Source of the DNA: Typha latifolia
Taxonomy: Eukaryota > Streptophyta > Magnoliopsida > Poales > Typhaceae
DNA: 64,000 nucleotides
Reading direction: 5' to 3'
Assembly (NCBI GenBank): GCA_019914945.1
Contig: CM034107.1
Span: forward strand, 6,138,001-6,202,000
The notes beneath the pieces are model-generated. The model was not told where the DNA came from. It made no database searches and saw only the letters and a list, made by a program, of their open reading frames with translations. The translations under genes and the position numbers were made by a program. Shown in pieces: positions 46,230-57,900 of this stretch (within the stretch, counting starts at the first letter, position 1; each line of letters begins with the position of its first letter).

Positions 46230-46449
46230 TTCTACCATGCTTCTGCTCACTTTGTCCTCAAGGTGCAAATCCAAGATACCATCAATGATGCCTCAGATTC
46301 CCATGTGGCTTGCTCCTGTGTCTAATCAACCTAGCTAACCAGCACCTCTATGACTATTCATCCTTTGTGTCTGACCCTCCTTTGTGCTAGGACCTTCTCT
46401 AGGGTGGGCTCAACTGCCTCTAATTCGGGCTCGGGTAGTTCTATCACAA
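46230..46449 (-). mobile_element. Gypsy pol C-terminal (chromodomain) fragment
   Basis: The minus strand reads ELPEPELEAVEPTLEKVLAQRR then IVIEVLVS and EQATWE, the pattern of the end of a chromovirus pol. It is joined directly to the LTR at 46229 and cut off at 46449 by the next LTR. Confidence 0.55.
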
Positions 46450-47274
46450 TGATACGATTCAGACTTCACTGATGTCGTCTCAAGTATGAATACACTTTAG
46501 GGGTGTCTTTGTTTCTTATTTTAGTGTCTAATTATTAAAAAATAAGTTTTATGTATGTCCCGTTCGAACGCGGGTGGAGTGCGTTCGAACGCGCTTGTGA
46601 ACGCCTGTATCAGGTTCGCACATCCAGAGAGTGCGAAATGTGCGTTCGAACGCCGTGTTCAAATGCGCCTGCGCACGCCTGCATTGCGTTCGCACATACA
46701 AAGAACGCAAAATGTGCATCACGTTCAAACGCGGTCGGCGAAAATCTACTGTTTTAGGGTTAATAATTGCCATTTTTGAATTGTTTGGTTAGCCTCTAAA
46801 GGTGTGGATGACAACCATGGAATCATTATTGAATGAATTGAGTTTTGCCTTGTCTCCTTCATCTTCTTCTCTCCCGTTCTCTCGATCCCCGGCATCGCCG
46901 CTTCTAGCCTCCCTCGACTGGCCAATCACCCTAGTCCCTTAGGGGCGTCCCACTCCCCCCTTCTTCCAATCTATCTATCACTTTGCCCTAACCCTTCCAT
47001 CACCCATAACCCTTTCATCTCCATGTATTCACTGGTGCCACCCCATTAACCCCAGTCCACCAACCTCCACCATCACCAAGAATTTTGTGCCTCCATCCAC
47101 GGATCCTAAGATAGACTTTTCGACATTCATCTACTAATCGGATGATATCTCGAGATCCCAACATCTGATTTGCCTGAAACTTGATTTGTTGGAAAGTTCT
47201 TTTCCGGGGCTACAACATATCAAAATCTCACGTCGATCTGATGACAGCATCCTTCATAATCTATTTCCAAAGTT
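46450..47274 (+). repeat. Type A LTR fragment lacking its 3' end
   Basis: It begins TGATACGATTCAGAC and follows the 47358 LTR to ctatttccaaag, where homology stops about 70 bp short of the expected end. It contains a TTCGAA cluster at 46560-46740, with the first two palindromes 21 bp apart. Confidence 0.75.
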
Positions 47275-47357
47275 GGGGAAACGCTCTAAGATATCAGTCT
47301 CCAACGCTCATGTTGCCTAATCGGATGGCTTGCCAAGCCACTCGACTAGAATCTCCA
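47275..47357 (-). mobile_element. Short gypsy chromodomain fragment
   Basis: gttggggaaacgctctaag and cactcgactagaatctccat match the minus-strand pol end at 55494-55580. It is wedged between two plus-strand LTRs, showing a rearrangement. Confidence 0.55.
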
Positions 47358-48347
47358 TGATATGATTCGGCCTTCGCCGATGTCGTCTTGAGCATGGACA
47401 CTTTAGGAGTGTTTTTTATTCTTTTTTTAGTGTTTAATTCATAGAAAAATAAGTTTTATTTATGTCGCGTTCGAACGCAAGTGAAGTGCGTTCGAACACG
47501 CTTGCGAACGCCTGCATCAGGTTTGCACATACAGAGAGTGCGAAATGTGCGTTCGAACGCCTGCATTGCGTTCGTACATACATAGAATGCGATGTGTGCG
47601 TTCGAACGCGATCAGGCACGTTCGAACGCGGTTGGCAAAAATCTACTGTTTTAGGGTTAGTAATTACCATTTTTGAATTGTTTGGTTAGCCTCTAAAGGT
47701 GTGGATGGCAACCATAGAATCATTATTGAATGAATTGAGTTTTGCCTTGTCTCTTTCATCTTCTTCTCTCCCGTTCTCTCCTTCCCCGGCATCGTCGCTT
47801 CTAGCCTCCCTCGACCGGCCAATCACCCTAGTCCCTTAGGGGGCGGCCCACTCCTCTCCTTTTTTCCAATCTATCTATCACTTTGCCCTAACCCTTCTAT
47901 CACCCATAACCCTTCCATCTCTACGTACTCACCGGTGCCACCCTATTAACGCCAGTCTACCAACCTCCACCATCACCAAGGATTTCGTGCCTCCATCTAC
48001 GAATCCTAAGATAGACATCCCGACGTTCGTCTACTAATCAGATGATATCTCAAGATCCTAACATCCAATTCGCCAGTCCACCAACCTCCACCATCACCAA
48101 GTATTTTGTGTCTCCATCCACGGATCCTAAGATAGACTTCCCGACGTTCCTCCACTAACCGGATGATATCTCAAGATCCCAACATCCAATTCGCCTGAAA
48201 CTTGATTTGTTGGAAAGCTTTTTTCTGGGGTGTGTCGATCGGATGGCAACATCCTTCAGGATCTATTTCCAAAGTTTCGTATCAAATCCTATCCAGATCT
48301 AAAAGTTGGGATAGATTGAACCTTCGCCAAAAGGGGAGATCGTATCA
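47358..48347 (+). repeat. 5' LTR, type A (990 bp)
   Basis: TGATATGATTCGG to GATCGTATCA. It is longer than the 3' LTR because a stretch of about 117 bp (gatatctcaagatcc... to ...caattcgcc) is duplicated in tandem around 48040-48190. The following agctagtatcagagccacc resembles a mutated tRNA-Met primer-binding site. Confidence 0.85.
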
Positions 48348-50099
48348 AGCTAGTATCAGAGCCACCGTTCCTCAGGCATGCACTTCCTATGTTGACAACC
48401 AGAGCCATGGCTGCACGGCGCGATGAGGAAGAAGAGATTCTCCCAATAGAGGAGGGGGAAACGGTTGTGGGGACTTCCACCCGCGGAACTGTCCGATCAA
48501 ATCAGAATATGGAAGAGCCTAGCTTTCAAGCCTTGTTTGGGTCTCTCACTGAACAAATGGCCATCAACAACTAGATGATGATGGAGATGATGCGGGAATT
48601 ATGAGTGACAAGGGAAGCTATGGCGAACGGGAATGCACCATCGACCCCACGACGCGAGTCCACCCCCATGAACCTGCCACCACCGGTTCAGAATTTGCAA
48701 CCATAAGAGCCTTTGCTGCCACCACCCTATGGGCAGAAACAAGCAAGGATGATTCCACCAGGCCCAATTGTAGGTGAGCTCATCCGACGAGCGAACCACT
48801 ATGGAGATCACCTTGGAGATCTAGATTCGTGCGCGGGGCAATGCGAACTAGAACCGCGGTGAGTTAATCAAAATTGAAGGAGGGATCATCAACCATTTAT
48901 TGGTGCATCCTCCTCCAGTTAGACAAGGACTTGGACATGATCCGAATCAAGACAACATCATCCGTGGGTAAATCGTGCATCTTGAATTCTCCAAGTTCAA
49001 AGGTGGTGATCCGATCGATTGGTTGTATAGGGCGAAACAATTCTTCGCATATCAGGGTACGGCGGAAGAATATAAGGTGACGCTTTTGAGCTTCCACCTT
49101 GAAGATGCGGCGCTTCATTGGTTTCGAGTAGCTAATGCCAATGAGGCTATCAAAATTTGGGCTGACTTTTGCGCTGATATGATGCGGCGATTTGGAGCGT
49201 CGGGGTATGAAGACTTCGATGCTCTCCTCTCAAATACGGTGCAAAAGACCACGGTTGGGGCATACCAAGAATAATTTGAGAGGATTAGTAGCTGATGCCA
49301 ACCCCCATGGACGGATCAGCAACTTCGCAATACCTTCATCTCCGGGCTGCGGGGAGACATACAAGCCAACATGAGGGCTTTAAGGCCTAGAACCTTAAAG
49401 GAGGCCTTCGAAGATGCAGTGCTCATGGAAGACAAACATCGGGCCATGAAGTTACACCTGAAATAGAATTGGACGAGCCAAGGAAGTCGCAATCTGGTTC
49501 AACCAACCATAGCGGCAGGAAATATTACCGGCGTACCAAGAACCGTTGCTGTAATGGTTCCTCCTCAAGTGCCTCTGAAGCTATCCTAAGATGTGAAGTA
49601 TGCGCCTAGAGGTCCAAGACGAGCACTCACACCTGCTCAAGTGGAGGAACGAAGAGCGCCAGAGGCCTATGCTTTCATTGTGATGAGAAGTTTGTACCTG
49701 GGCATCGCTACACTAAACCGATGGGATCAGTGATGCTAATCGACAGATTGGAGGAGGCTGAGGATGAGATGGCAGATGAAGATGAAGGGGTGGCTGGACA
49801 GCAAGGAGGAGTAGCTGAGGAGCAACCCGTGGAGGACATGATAGCCAAAATCTCCCTCCACCCCTATTCAGGGACAGCCGCGCCAAAGACTTTGCGGGTG
49901 AACGGTGTAATCAAGAAAACAACAGTGAGAATCTTGATTGACACTGGGTACACCCACAACATCATTGACAAGAGGCTCCTTAGGAAGATTGGGCTCGAGT
50001 TGGAACCCACAGAAGGGTTCGACGTGACGATTGACGATGGCACCACATTGTAGGCAGATTTTATTTGTGGAGGTGTGGAATTGAAGGTGCACGGCTAAA

Positions 50100-51430
50100 C
50101 TTCACATTGGATCTTTATCCGTTGGCCTTGCGAGGTGCCGACATTGTCTTGGGGATCCAATGACTTCAAAGCTTGGGGCCCATAACATTTGATTTTTCAA
50201 ACATCACACTTACATTTCGGAGGAGTGGTCGAAGAGTGTTGCTGGATGGAAACCAACCGCGGCAAGGGCCGACGTTGCAACCACTTTTGGGACTTCCATG
50301 TGCAGGGGACCGAGCTCTACTATTGCAAATGACTATTGCTGAACCAGAACATCCACCATCAAGGGAAATAGCCGCTGACATGCAAGAGCTGCTGCAGGAA
50401 TTCAAGGATCTCTTCGAGGAACCTGAGGACTACCGCTGACCCGTCGGCACGACCATCGCATCCAGATCATTCCGGGGGTTGAACCAGCAAATGTTCGACC
50501 CTATCGGTACCCGCATGTCTAGAAGGAAGAGATCAGCAAATTGGTGGTGGAGACGCTAGAGCAAGGAATTATTCGACCGAGTAGAAGTGCCTACTCATCG
50601 TCGGTGTTGCTGGTTCAGAATAAAGATGCGAGTTGGCGATTTTGCGTCGACTACTAAGCCTTGATTGCGATCACCGTCAAAGACCAGTATCCAATACCGG
50701 TGATCGAGGAGTTGTTGGATGAACTTACAGGGTCGGCTTACTTCAGCAAACTTGACTTAAGAGCGGGGTACCATTCCTCCGAAATGCGTTAGCTTTGCGA
50801 GGTGCCGACATTGTCTTGGGGATCCAATGGCTTCAAAGCTTGGAGCCCATAACATTTGATTTTTCAAACCTCACACTTACATTTCAGAGAAATGGTCGAA
50901 GAGTGCTGTTGAATGGGAACCGACGTTGCAACCACTATTGGGACTTCCATGTGCAGGGGATCGAGCTCTACTCTTACAAATGGTTGCTGCTGAACCAGAA
51001 CATCCACCATCGAGGAAAATACCCATTGACATGCAAGAACTACTGCGGGAATTCAAGGATCTCTTCGAGGAGCCTCGAGGACTACCGTCGACCCATCGAC
51101 ACGACCAACGCATTCAGATCATTCTAGGGGCTGAACCAGCAAATGTTCGACCATATTGATACTCGCATGTCTAGAATGAGGAGATCAACAAATTGATGGT
51201 GGAAATGCTCAAGAGATTATTCAATCGAGTAGAAGTGCCTACTCATTGCCGGTGTTACTAGTTCAGAAGAAAGACTGGAGTTGACAATTTTGCATCGACT
51301 ACCAAGCCTTGAATGCGATCACCGTCAAAGACCGATACCTAATACCGGTGATCCAGGAGTTGCTGGATGAACTTACAAGGTTGGCTTACTTCAGCAAACT
51401 TGACTTAAGAGCGAGGTACCATCAAATCCG
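50100..51430 (+). repeat. Internal direct duplication of the protease-RT segment
   Basis: The stretch from gcgaggtgccgacattgtc to gcttacttcagcaaacttg is present twice (about 50130-50765 and 50797-51407). Both copies are broken. Either the element duplicated internally or two elements recombined. Confidence 0.8.
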
Positions 51431-51890
51431 CATCGACCCAAAAGATGTACCATCAAATGCACGTCAAACCGGTCGCGACAACTATCCACCTACGACTGCG
51501 AAATGCTAGCAATTCTACACGTCGTCACCAAATGGTGACCCTACTTGATTGACCAACTACTATCCGCACGAACCAGTGTAGCTTACCCTACTTCATGGAG
51601 CAACGTGTGCACACCCCACCCAAGCACAACAACGGTGGGTCATGAAACTCCTTGGGTATGACTACGAACTAGTCTACAAAAAAGGGATCGAGAACTGAGC
51701 GGCCGATGCCCTTTCGTGCCAACCGGACACAAGTGAGCTCGCCTCCTTTTTAGCATCAACCCTTCCTCTATTTTTAGATATGTGGGGAACTAATGTAGAG
51801 GATCAAATCATGGAGGACCTTGAGTCAGAGTTCAAAGATCGCTTCCCTAATTTCAAATCTTGAGGACAAGGTTGTGGAAGCGTGGTGAAT

Positions 51891-52756
51891 TGATATGATT
51901 CGAACTTCACCGATGTCGTCTCAAGCATGGATATACTTTAAGGGTGTCTTTGTTTCTTATTTTAGTGTTTAATTATTAAAAAATAAGTTTTCTGTATGTC
52001 GCGTTCGAACGCGGGTGGAGTGGATTCGAATGCGCTTGTGAACGCCTACATCAGGTTCGCACATCTAGAGAGTGCGAAATGTGCGTTCGATCGTCGCATT
52101 CAAACGCACCTGTGAACGCCTGCATCGCGTTCGCACATACAGAGAACGCACAATATGCATTCGAATGCAATCAGGCATGTTCGAACGCGGTTAGCGAAAA
52201 TATACTATTTTAGGATTAATAATTGCCATTTTTGGATTGTTGGGTTTAGCCTCTAAAGGTGTGGATGGCAACCATGGAATCATTATTGAATGAATTGAGT
52301 TTTGCCTTGTCTCCTTCGTCTTCTTCTCTCCCATTCTCTCGATCCTCGGCGTCGCCGCTTCTAGCCTCCCTCGACTAGCCAATCACCCTATTACCTTAGG
52401 GCAGCCCACTCCTCCTCCTTCCAATCTATCTACTACTTTGCCCTAACCCTTCCATCACCCATAACCCTTCCATCTCCATGTACTCACCGGTGCCACCCCA
52501 TTAACGCTAGTCCACCAACCTCCACCATTACCAAGGATTTTGTGCCTCCATCCATGGATCCCAAGACAGACTTCCCGATTTTCTTGAAACTTGATTTATT
52601 GGAAAGATATTTTCTAGGGCTACAACATATAAAAAATCTCACGTCGATCCGACGGCGGCATCCTTCGGGATCTATTTCCAAAGTTCTTTGTCAAATCCTA
52701 TCCAAATCTGAAAATCAGGATAGATCGAACCTTTGCCAAAAGGGGAGATCGTATCA
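51891..52756 (+). repeat. 3' LTR, type A (866 bp)
   Basis: TGATATGATTCGAAC to GATCGTATCA. The TTCGAA cluster lies at 51998-52195, and its first two palindromes are 21 bp apart, as in the 5' LTR. Confidence 0.85.
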
Positions 52757-53260
52757 CGCAATTTGCTCAACTGGACCAACTCGGGCTCTCAAGCTAGATT
52801 TATGGAAGACCAGGTGAACTCGGGATGACTCGAGTAAGTCCAACTTATATGCAACCGCTCCCATCTTCCTTAAAATCTTAAATGGACTAAAGAAACGATG
52901 CGCTAGCTTTTAGTTCTGAATGGTTCATTATGAGATTTGCTGATACACAGTTGGAGTCGAACATAGACCCAATCGCCAACTTCATAGCTTCTATCATGGT
53001 GTTTGCGATCATACACTTGCTTCATTCGGTTTTTTGCCTCTGTTAGGTGAAGCTTGAGCGGCTTGAGTACTTCATCCCGTTCCATTAGCACCTCATCTAT
53101 GTCTGTATGGTCAGATGCCCTCGGTCAGTCATAAGATCGCAATGTTGGGGGCATGCGTCCATAGACAGTCTCAAAAGGGCTCATCCCAATAGCAGTGTAG
53201 TGAGCCGTGTTATATGAGTCGAGTCCCTTCCATGGCAATTGCTCCCGTGTGAAGTGCTAC
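52757..53260 (-). mobile_element. Gypsy integrase end / pol C-terminal fragment
   Basis: The minus strand carries SYNTAHYTAIGMSPFETVYG near 53180-53230 and then RDEVLKPLKLHLTEAKNRMK and YDRKHHDRSYEVGDWVYVRL (52903-53091), the conserved C-terminal region of plant gypsy integrases. It belongs to a different gypsy copy than the flanking LTRs and is truncated on both sides. Confidence 0.7.
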
Positions 53261-53846
53261 GATCCGACCACTTGCGTTAAGTCGAGTCCAGTCGAGTCGA
53301 GTCAAGTTAGTTACTTAGCTTTATCTTATTATTTTGAATTTCAAATAAATTGGATAATCCACATGTGGATTTGATTTGCTAGAAATTTCACTCCTATAAA
53401 TAGGGGTGGACATGTCTTGATAATGATGAATCGAAGAAATATGAGTTTAGCCAAGTTATTATTTTTGTCCTTATCTTTTGTCTAGCCGCTAGATTGCTTT
53501 ATCTTTCTAGGAGTAGATCATAGCCGTAGAAATATCCCAACTTTCCTATCTCCAGCAGCCACCCTACAATACGGCCATCCACCACCACCCTTGGCCGTCT
53601 ACCACCCTCCGACGACCGCCGCAACGTCGAATATTTACTGTTCTATCCTATTTTGACCTATCTCTACTGTTTTATTTTTAACTTTTTATCTCGACCTCCG
53701 ATTTAAGTGAAACTAGAGCCATAGAACTCTAACTCATGAAGCTGCTACCACCTAAATTTTCTTAATTTTCATATGTCCAAATCAGTCCAGAGTTCTATGT
53801 GATCTAAGACGAATGAGGAAGGAGCAAATATGGAGGACCGGGAACT
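53261..53846. other. Unassigned, LTR-like interval
   Basis: There are repeated gtcgagtccagtcgagtc words at 53277-53305 and a CTATAAATAGGGGTGG promoter-like word near 53395-53410. The sequence could be part of an LTR belonging to the adjacent integrase fragment, but no borders were identified. No coding sequence was recognised. Confidence 0.4.
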
Positions 53847-54380
53847 TGATAGGTCTCTACGGAACGATTCCTTCAAGATCTGGATTGATTGCAGAAAACA
53901 GTCCGCGTAATCGAGGGAAAATATTCACCAAATATTATTCCATAATCAGAAAATTACTAAACTAAGTGGGATCGATCCAAAACTCCTACATCTACGTTTT
54001 TCATATTTATGCCCTTTGTAGATTCGAAATGCAACTGGGACAAAATAACGATAAAGTGCGGATGATGGTGACACACCTTGTTAGAGTCCTTTCTTATTGC
54101 ATTCGTTGTTTATTTTTATTAAAATAAAATTCCTGTAGGTCGCGTTCAAACGTGAAAGGGGTCATGTTCAAACGTCCTTGCGAACGCCTGCATTAGGTTT
54201 GCAAAAACATAGAATGCGAAATGTGCGTTCGAACACGGCCGACCGCGTTCGAACGCCGTGTTCGAATGCCTGCATCGCGTTCGCATTGAAAGAGAATGCC
54301 TTTTGTGCATTCGAACGCGATCGGCGGGAGTCCACTAGAATTTGGGTTAATTATTGTATTTTGGCTTGTTGGCTAGCCTC

Positions 54381-54387
54381 TATAAAG
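54381..54387 (+). promoter_or_regulatory. LTR TATA box downstream of the TTCGAA module
   Basis: TATAAAG in gcctctataaagatgtgg lies about 55 bp after the last TTCGAA palindrome. The same word is in the type B LTR at 38650-39499 (antisense). Type A LTRs have the related cctctaaaggtgtgg. This places the palindrome module in a U3 enhancer-like position. Confidence 0.55.
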
Positions 54388-54883
54388 ATGTGGATGACAG
54401 CCAGAATTATTATGCTATTGGAATATTGGTTTATTCTCTCTATCTTCTCTCTACCATAATCTCCCTCTTCCCTCTTCACCAACCTATCACCTCTACCGTT
54501 GGCAAGAACTCTCCTAACTTCTAATCTCCCTCGCTTGTCGAGTCCTCCCCCTTCCTTGAGATCTCGACCACTTCTTCCCCTTTGTCTTTATCCCTTAAAC
54601 AACATCACCCATCCACCCTCATCTCCATTATCTTTCATAACCCTCACATCCACTCCACCCATCACCATCACCATCGCCATCATCCGTAATATATCATGCT
54701 TTTGTCCTAGTTTAAGTTCGAATCTGTGAAGAAAAAGGTAGATCAATGAGTTATAGATTGATTCCACTTAGTTTCGTAATTTTTTAATTAAGGGAGAATA
54801 TTTGGTGAATATTTTTCCGCGGTTGCACAGACTGCTTCTTACAATAAATTCAGATCTTAAAGAGATCGTTCCATAGCCTATAA

Positions 54884-54967
54884 TTGGTATTAGAACCTAC
54901 TAATTTGGTATCGGAGACCCTATCATTAGTATCAGAGCCTATCAATTTGGTATCATAGACCCTATCA
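54884..54967 (+). repeat. Four 21-bp units resembling LTR tip plus primer-binding site
   Basis: The words ggtattagaacc, ggtatcggagacc, agtatcagagcc and ggtatcatagacc begin at 54886, 54907, 54928 and 54949, exactly 21 bp apart. They are separated by ctatca/tacta-type words like the LTR's own end. Each unit therefore looks like the end of the LTR joined to the TTGGTATCAGAGCC tRNA primer site. Confidence 0.75.
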
Positions 54968-57900
54968 GATGGTGGTGATGACGAGTGGAGTGGATGATAG
55001 GGTTATGGATGATAATGGAGATGAGGGTGGATGGTTGATGTAGTTTAAGAGATCAAGACGAACAGGAAGAAGTTGTCGAGATCCCAAGAAAGAAGGAGGA
55101 CTCGACAGACGAGGGAGATTAGAAATTATAAGAGATCTTGCTAACGATAGAGGTGGCTGGTTAGTGAAGAGAGAGGAGGGAGATTAGGGTAGAGTATCGA
55201 GTTCGAACACGCCTGACCGTATTTGAATGCACAAAAGATGTTCTCTATTGATGCAAACTTGATGTAGACGTTCGAACACGCCCGACTGCGTTTGAACGCA
55301 CATTTCGCATTCTTTATTTTTGCGAACCTGATGTAGGCATTTACAAAGGCGTTCAAACGCGCCCCACTTTCGTGTTTGAATATGACCTACATAAAATTTA
55401 TTTTAATAAAAAAAATAACTAATACAATAAGAAAAGACTATAACAAGGTGTATCAGCCTACCACACTTCTCCCACCTTGTCCTCAAGGTGTAAAGTTGGG
55501 GAAATGCTCTAAGATGTCCGTCTCCAACTCCCATGTCTCCTCATCGAATGGCTTGCAAGCCACTCGACTAGAACCTCCATTGCTAATCTGGTACCATGAC
55601 GTCGTCGTTGCCTAGCAAGTACACAAATTGGCTCTATGATCTCTGTCTCCTCTAATGGCTCCGGTAGAACTGATCCAACGACCTCATGATCTTCAACCTG
55701 CTCCCTCAGCAATAAAACATGAAAGACAGGATGTACTCTCGACCCCTTAAGCAGCTCCAAACGATATGCAATCGGACCGATACGCTCTAACACCCCTCAA
55801 GCAGCTCCAAATGATTTGCAATAGAACTGGTTTTGCATCGGACGCAAGGTCACCTGTCGATACGGTTGCACCCTCACGAACACCCAACTGCTGATGTCGA
55901 ACTCCTACTCCTGATGGCTGCGATCATAAACTTGCTTCATGCTGTTTTGAGCAAGTTTAAGATAGGCACACAATCTCCTCAATGTGGCGTCTCTATTCAT
56001 CAAAGTTAAGTCCACCTCTGTCAGATCTGCAGATGCCACTTGGTCATATATGCGTAATATCGGAGCTGTGCGACCTTACACCACCTCGAAAGGAGTCATG
56101 CCAATGTTGCTGTGGTGGGCGGTGTTGTAAGACCACTCCGCTCACGATGAAAACTCCAACCATCGTCTCGGCATCTCTCCAACAAAGCACCGCAAGTACT
56201 GCTTAATGCCTCGATTGATCACCTCAGTTTTGCCGTCCGTCTATGGATGGTAAGGCAAACTGAAGTTCAATCGAGTCCCTTGTACTATGAAAAACTCCAT
56301 CCAAAAGTCGCTCATAAATACATGATTATGATCCGAGACAATCGTGCGTGGCATGCCATGCAACCAAGTAACATCTCTGACAAAAATTTTAGCCTCTCAC
56401 TTGGCCGAAAATGGATGTGACAATGCAGAAAAATGTCATACTTGCTCAACCTATCAACCACTACAAAAATAACGGAATAACCACGTACCAGTGGAAGACC
56501 TTTTATGAAATCCATAGAAATATCTTTCCAAACAAGGTCTGGTATCGGTAGAGGCTGAAGTAATCCGATCGGTTTTAATGTTGTTGCCTTAGCCCTTTGA
56601 CATACTTCGCAAGCACAGACATAGCTTCTCACATCTCACCTCAATCCTGGCCACGTGCAACTCTGTGATACACCCTCATGACCAGCCTTTGGAGTTTGGT
56701 GGAAGTGCTCCAATAATTTCTGCGACAATCTATCATTTGTGGGCACCTGAATGCACCCATAGTCTAGCAACAAACTGCCTCGATTTTCCAAATCTGGATA
56801 GTGCTCTGGATCATCCAACACCTCTTGTAACAATCTCAAAATATCTGGGTCAGATGTACATACATACCTTAGCTCGTTAAGAAAAGGAAAAGTAGGAGAA
56901 GAATAAGCTGCGAGCTCGGCGGTATCGGGTTGGCGCGATAGTGCATCCGCCGCTCTATTTTCTATTTCTTTCTTGTATTGAATTTCATAATTATACCCTA
57001 GCAATTTTGTGACCCATCTCTACTGTGCTGGTATGTGAATACGCTGTCCCATAAAGTATGGAAGGCTCCTTTGATTGGTTCAGATAATGAATCGCCTACC
57101 GATCAAATAAGGCCTCAACTTTGTCACCGCATGAAGAATTTCTAATATTTCTCTCTCGTAGGTCGATAATTGTTGGGATTTCTGTGATAAAGCCTTGCTA
57201 AGAAAGGCTATGGGATGTCCTCCTTGCATAAGTACATCTCCTATGCCAACTGCCAACGTATCACACTCCACAACAAACTCTTTGGTGAAGTCATTGCTGT
57301 TTTCAATTTTTCAAAGGTCGTACTAGCTTCATCCATCCATCTAAAAGAGTCCTTCCTTATCAAAGAAGTAAGAGGAGCAGCGATCTTGCCATACCCGGCG
57401 ATGATGTGGCGATAATATTCGATCAATCCCGAGAATCCTCACAATCCTGTGATGGAAGTAGGGATCGACCAAAGGGTCATGCACGCCACCTTTCGAGGAG
57501 CCGCCACCACTCCTTTTGCTGTGATGATGTGGTCTAAATACTCCACTTGTGGTATACCCTATAGGCACTTGGACTTCTTAATCTTTAGCTGGTTTTGCTT
57601 CAACAAATTCAACAGATCTTCCAAATACCGCCAATGCTCCATTTTAGTCATACTGTACACTAAAATATCGTCAAAGAATACAAAGACATACCTTCGCAGT
57701 AGAAGCCGAAAAATATCATTCATGAGGCCTTGAAAAGTAGCTGGAGCATTAGTGAGACCCAAAGGCATCACCTGAAACTCGTAGTGCCCGTCCGGAGTCC
57801 GAAATACAGTTTTGTGCATATCCGCCAGGTGAACTCTAATTTGATGATACTTGGCCCTCAAGTCAAGCTTGATGAATATGGTCACCCTTGCAAGCTCGTC

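Larger units (their letters stand above)
47358..52756 (+). mobile_element. Type A Ty3/gypsy retrotransposon, deleted and rearranged
   Basis: The 5' LTR (47358-48347) and 3' LTR (51891-52756) flank a 3.5 kb interior. It reads, with many stops: a gag core (48975-49274, LEFSKFKGGDPIDWLYRAKQ), a degraded zinc knuckle (CFHCDEKFVPGHR near 49670), the aspartic protease (49721-50053, with LIDTGYTHNII), the RT start (50460-50770), a second copy of protease-end to RT start (50796-51430), and the end of RNase H (VMKLLGYDYELVYKKG near 51640). Most of RT and all of integrase are missing. The interior ends with ttgaggacaaggttgtgg before the 3' LTR. The flanking 5-bp words (CTCCA, CGCAA) differ, so the element has recombined. 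Confidence 0.85.
54069..54967 (+). mobile_element. Solo LTR, type B (899 bp), inserted into another type B LTR
   Basis: It begins TGACACACC and ends CCCTATCA, and interrupts an antisense type B LTR. GATGG flanks it at 54064-54068 and 54968-54972, although the local (gatggt)n context makes this duplication less certain. It has a TTCGAA cluster at 54140-54330, a TATAAAG box at 54381, and four 21-bp primer-site-like units at its end. Confidence 0.7.

Noticed and set aside
46560..46740. TTCGAA clusters as heat-shock elements
   Set aside because: Heat-shock elements need GAA and TTC blocks separated by two bases. Here TTC and GAA abut, so the spacing is wrong.
46551..46779. Several overlapping open frames rich in SNA, FER and RVRT words at TTCGAA clusters
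   Set aside because: The palindromic repeat lacks stops in many frames, so these frames are composition artefacts. They recur in every LTR copy.
47465..47635. TTCGAA motifs as pol III B-boxes or tRNA genes
   Set aside because: GTTCGAACGC resembles GGTTCGAATCC but lacks the required C at the end of the B-box core. There is no A-box or cloverleaf.
47465..47635. A CRISPR-like array of palindromic repeats
   Set aside because: Repeat and spacer lengths are irregular, the sites lie inside LTRs, and the genome is that of a plant.
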